Shown here: in pieces, positions 61,287-64,000 of the stretch
How positions within the stretch are numbered: position 1 is the stretch's first letter
Layout of the letters: each line of letters starts with the position of its first letter
NCBI GenBank assembly: GCA_041394265.1
Contig: JAWKIO010000005.1
Span: 1,550,001 to 1,614,000, forward strand
DNA from: Acidimicrobiales bacterium
GTDB lineage: Bacteria > Actinomycetota > Acidimicrobiia > Acidimicrobiales > SZUA-35
Direction of reading: 5' to 3'
Length of the DNA stretch: 64,000 nucleotides
The notes under the pieces: generated by a model
What the model saw: only the letters and a program-made list of their open reading frames with translations
Databases searched by the model: none
Told to the model about the DNA's origin: nothing
Translations under genes and position numbers: made by a program

Positions 61287-64000
61287 CGTGCTGCAACGGT
61301 ACTGATGGGCGCCGTGAGCAGCTCGACGGTCGGCACCGACCCGAGGAGATCCTCACGGAACGTCGGCTGCGTCTCGGTGACCACGTCGACCAGCTGGCGA
61401 TACCGCTTGTGGTAGCCCTGCAGCACCGAGCGGGCAGTACCGGCGTCGAGACCTTCGTTGACCTTCAGATGGCAGAGCGTGAGGCCGGTGGTCTCGCCGT
61501 CTTTCACCTCAGGCACGATGAGGACCGTGCGACCGTCGGAACCGACCGTGACGATCAGCTCGCGATCGGCCGCCACCCGGTGCTTGGTACCTCGCAACGA
61601 CGGATCGTCGGCCACCCGAGAGCTGAGGTTGGCGGCCAGGCCACCCTTGTCGGCAACGAAGATCTGTGCGCTGTCATCGGGGTCGCCCTCGATCCGGTAG
61701 CGGGTATACCCGGTGACCTCGTCGATCGCCGGGTCGAGGGCCGCCAACGAGCGCAGGGTGCGGTAGCTGAGGCGGTCGCGGGGGCAGCCCGTCGCGAGCA
61801 CGCCCTGGATGAGGTCGGACTGGAGCAGGGACTCGTCGGCACGCGAGATGCCGACGGTGACCGTCTTGGCCTGGTGCTTGATGGCGTCGACCGGACGAGT
61901 GAGTTCCTCGATGCCCTTGGTCAATGCCGCTGCGAGATCCTCGACGACGACACCCGGGGTGCCGACCTTGCCGAACTCCAGCTGATAGGCCTCGAGCGGG
62001 TAGGCCTGCCCGGCGAAACGGAGCAGCGTGGCGACCCGTGTGGCGGTCGAAGCCTCAAGTTGACCGTTGTAGCGCCCGTCGCGCAACAGGGTGAAGAACG
62101 AGGCTGCCTTGGGCTCCAGGTCGTTGGCGAACTGGTTGAACCACTCCTCGCCGGTCGCACCGACGAAGCCCTCGATGATGCCCCGGGCCTCGCGCAGCGG
62201 GCGGGCCGACGCATCGATCGCAAGGGCTGCCTCGTAGCCGAACAAGTGGCCGACCACCGTGGACAACACGAACGCGAGCAGCGGGTGGGTCTCGGGGACG
62301 AAGATCACGTCGAGCGCCCCGTTGAAGCGATTCTCGCCGTCGGTGGCGATGACGATCGGCGCGGCCTTGTGCGCTCGGAAGATCGCGACTTCCTTCGCGA
62401 CGTCGTCGGCGTTCGACCCGACGAGTCCGGCGGCACACACGAGGATCAACGGCTCGGACGACAGATCGATGTGCTTCTTGTCTTCGGTGATGTCGCAGGC
62501 GATGGACTTGTAGCAGAGCTCCGACAGCTTGATGCGAAGCTCGCGTGCCGCAACCGCGTTGGCGCCATTGCCGACCATTGCCCAGTAGCGGCGGCTCGGC
62601 GCGTGCCGATCGGCGGCGGCGGCGATCTCCGGACGCTTGGCGAGCGTGGCAGTCATGGCCGCCGGGAGCGCACGCAGCCCGGCCAACACCGATTGGCGCT
62701 CGGCGGCCGTTCGACCGGTCGCCTTGGTGCCGTCCGACGAACCGGCGCCCATCAGCTGCGACACACCCTCCGCCAGCAAGAAGCCGGCGGCGATCTGGGC
62801 GTAGAACGCCTTGGTGGATGCCACGCTCATCTCGACGTCGCGACCATCGGAGGTGTAGAGAACACCGTCGGACTTGTCGACCAGGTCGCTGCCACGACGG
62901 TTCACGATGGCGAGCACGATGGCGCCGCGTCCGTGCAGGAGGTCGACCGTCCGGTTCGTATCGGTCGTGGTGCCGGATTGGCTGATGGCGACGACGAGCA
63001 CATCGGACATGTCGTCGGCCAGCTGGAAGCCAGAGAGCTCGGTTGCGGTGATGGCCCGGACGGGGATGTTCATCCCCTCGAGCATCCACTCGAACGCAGA
63101 GGCGACGGCTTGGCCGGCGACGGCGGCGGTGCCCTGACCGATCACTTCGACCCGGCGGATCGAGCCGGACCGAAGGCGGGCAGCAACGGCGTCGTTCATG
63201 GTTTCATCGGGCAGACGCACGCTGAGCGTGCCGTCGGTCTCGATCAGACGGCCGCGCAGGGTCTTCGCGAACGAACCCGGCGATTCGGAGATCTCCTTGA
63301 GCAGGAAGTGAGGGGCGTCGCCTCGATCGATGTCACGGGTGGTGACCTCGGGGGTCTTCCACTCGACCTCGTCGACCGGAAGCTCGGTGCCGTCGTACGA
63401 CATGCGGCTCAGCCCGTTGCGATTACCGGCCATGGCGCCGCGGATCCGGATGATCTGCCCCTGGCTTCCCGTGGGGTTGTCGGGATCCGATGGGGTTTCG
63501 CCATCCATCCGCAGGTACAGGCTGGCGTCTTCGACGACGCCGTAGGGCTCGGAGGCGATCACGAACGCGTCTTCGGCCAGGCCGACGAACACACCCTGAC
63601 CCGAGCCACGGAGCGCGAGATGGAGGTCACCGGGCTCGGCCGTGGTCGAGATCCCGATGGCGACCGAGCCCTCGAACTGGGACACGGCCGAACGAACGGC
63701 CTCGTCGAGATCGAGTCCCTCGGCCAGACCGCGGGACACCATCGTGGGGATCACCTTGGCGTCGGTGGTGATCTCACCGGCGATCGCCAACTTCTCGAGG
63801 GCGATGAGGTCGGCGAAGTTGTCGACGTCGCCGTTGAGCGTGGCCGTGACGTAGGGAGCGTCGGTGCTTCCCACCTCGTCGGAGTTGACCGGGTGGGCAT
63901 TTGGCTCGGAGATGATGCCGACCGATGCCCAGCGGGTGTGCCCGAGCACGGTCACCTCGGCCGCCTCGTTGGCCAGCGCAGCAGCGAGCAATTCGTCGGA
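61271..64000 (-). CDS. extended GlmS-like glucosamine-6-phosphate synthase (N-terminus outside window)
   Basis: 909 residues visible; the first part with the catalytic Cys is beyond the right edge. N-terminal glutaminase: GHTRWASVGIISEPNAHPVN, then TLNGDVDNFADL (family NGdvdNy). SIS domain 1: VEVIGQGTAAVAGQAVASAF, MNIPVRAITATELSGFQLAD and VVAISQSGTTTDTNRTVDLL. SIS domain 2: YWAMVGNGANAVAARELRIK, LSELCYKSIACDITEDKKHI. Usual GlmS ends soon after SIS 2 (~600-620 residues in total); here about 350 residues follow, including VDAIKHQAKTVTVGISRADE and a novel C-terminal domain. The function of the extension is unknown. It is the first visible gene of the long minus-strand operon leading into acpS. 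Confidence 0.85.
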   Translation of the reverse strand, partial: SDELLAAALANEAAEVTVLGHTRWASVGIISEPNAHPVNSDEVGSTDAPYVTATLNGDVDNFADLIALEKLAIAGEITTDAKVIPTMVSRGLAEGLDLDEAVRSAVSQFEGSVAIGISTTAEPGDLHLALRGSGQGVFVGLAEDAFVIASEPYGVVEDASLYLRMDGETPSDPDNPTGSQGQIIRIRGAMAGNRNGLSRMSYDGTELPVDEVEWKTPEVTTRDIDRGDAPHFLLKEISESPGSFAKTLRGRLIETDGTLSVRLPDETMNDAVAARLRSGSIRRVEVIGQGTAAVAGQAVASAFEWMLEGMNIPVRAITATELSGFQLADDMSDVLVVAISQSGTTTDTNRTVDLLHGRGAIVLAIVNRRGSDLVDKSDGVLYTSDGRDVEMSVASTKAFYAQIAAGFLLAEGVSQLMGAGSSDGTKATGRTAAERQSVLAGLRALPAAMTATLAKRPEIAAAADRHAPSRRYWAMVGNGANAVAARELRIKLSELCYKSIACDITEDKKHIDLSSEPLILVCAAGLVGSNADDVAKEVAIFRAHKAAPIVIATDGENRFNGALDVIFVPETHPLLAFVLSTVVGHLFGYEAALAIDASARPLREARGIIEGFVGATGEEWFNQFANDLEPKAASFFTLLRDGRYNGQLEASTATRVATLLRFAGQAYPLEAYQLEFGKVGTPGVVVEDLAAALTKGIEELTRPVDAIKHQAKTVTVGISRADESLLQSDLIQGVLATGCPRDRLSYRTLRSLAALDPAIDEVTGYTRYRIEGDPDDSAQIFVADKGGLAANLSSRVADDPSLRGTKHRVAADRELIVTVGSDGRTVLIVPEVKDGETTGLTLCHLKVNEGLDAGTARSVLQGYHKRYRQLVDVVTETQPTFREDLLGSVPTVELLTAPISTVAARWATN

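Noticed and set aside
58800..61300. Plus-strand frames across nnr, the unknown gene and acpS
   Set aside because: Each is covered by a strong minus-strand gene with family motifs.

Overview
The window is a 64 kb stretch of a high-GC chromosome with densely packed genes, many ATGA/GTGA start-stop overlaps and frequent GTG starts. The gene content is actinobacterial: a GuaB3-type IMP dehydrogenase homologue next to guaA, a split YbhF-like ABC exporter, an ECF sigma factor paired with a Ser/Thr-linker membrane protein, DUF4214 repeats and a groESL operon behind a CIRCE element. A marine or soil member of the Acidimicrobiia is a reasonable guess, but this is inference from gene content. No rRNA, tRNA, CRISPR array, prophage or insertion sequence was found.

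Layout. 1-4.4 kb: the 3' part of a secreted beta-propeller/DUF4214 protein, a MazEF-type toxin-antitoxin pair, and an ECF sigma factor with its membrane partner. 4.5-14 kb: a lipoprotein, a small membrane protein, a UvrD/PcrA helicase, a TPR membrane protein, a PaaG-like crotonase, and an ABC-2 exporter with two separate ATPases and one permease. 14.2-22 kb: a 2025-residue alpha-2-macroglobulin-like lipoprotein without the thioester motif, then an acyl-CoA carboxyltransferase subunit. 22-28.5 kb: a regulatory and stress-flavoured region (STAS protein, LuxR-type response regulator, hemerythrin, CDGSH iron-sulfur protein, SAP-like protein, DUF2254, cytidine deaminase). 28.8-31 kb: an ornithine cyclodeaminase-family protein and a metallo-beta-lactamase-fold hydrolase.

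31-36 kb holds a recognisable cyclohexanecarboxylate degradation cluster. badH, badI, aliB and aliA lie on the minus strand with the MarR-type regulator gene badR divergent. The hydratase BadK is not in the cluster. 36-48 kb carries mixed housekeeping genes: serine hydrolase, DUF808, PhnA, acyltransferase, guaA, guaB3, a YcaQ-like protein, a NUDIX hydrolase, an unlisted 55-residue protein, and an alditol-oxidase-like gene broken by a one-base frameshift. 48-50 kb is groES-groEL with a CIRCE operator.

50.8-64 kb is a minus-strand run of thirteen genes, most overlapping by 4 bases: an extended GlmS-like protein (cut by the right edge), acpS, an unknown protein, nnrD/nnrE, alr, an alpha/beta hydrolase, a tRNA-queuosine mannosyltransferase-like protein, an ion channel, a P1 peptidase, and tsaE-tsaB-rimI-tsaD. 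It links cell-wall precursor supply, cofactor repair and tRNA modification in what looks like one transcription unit.

Two copies of a 58-bp inverted repeat lie between convergent genes at 10.4 and 22.0 kb, and one of them supplies the 3' end of a coding sequence.
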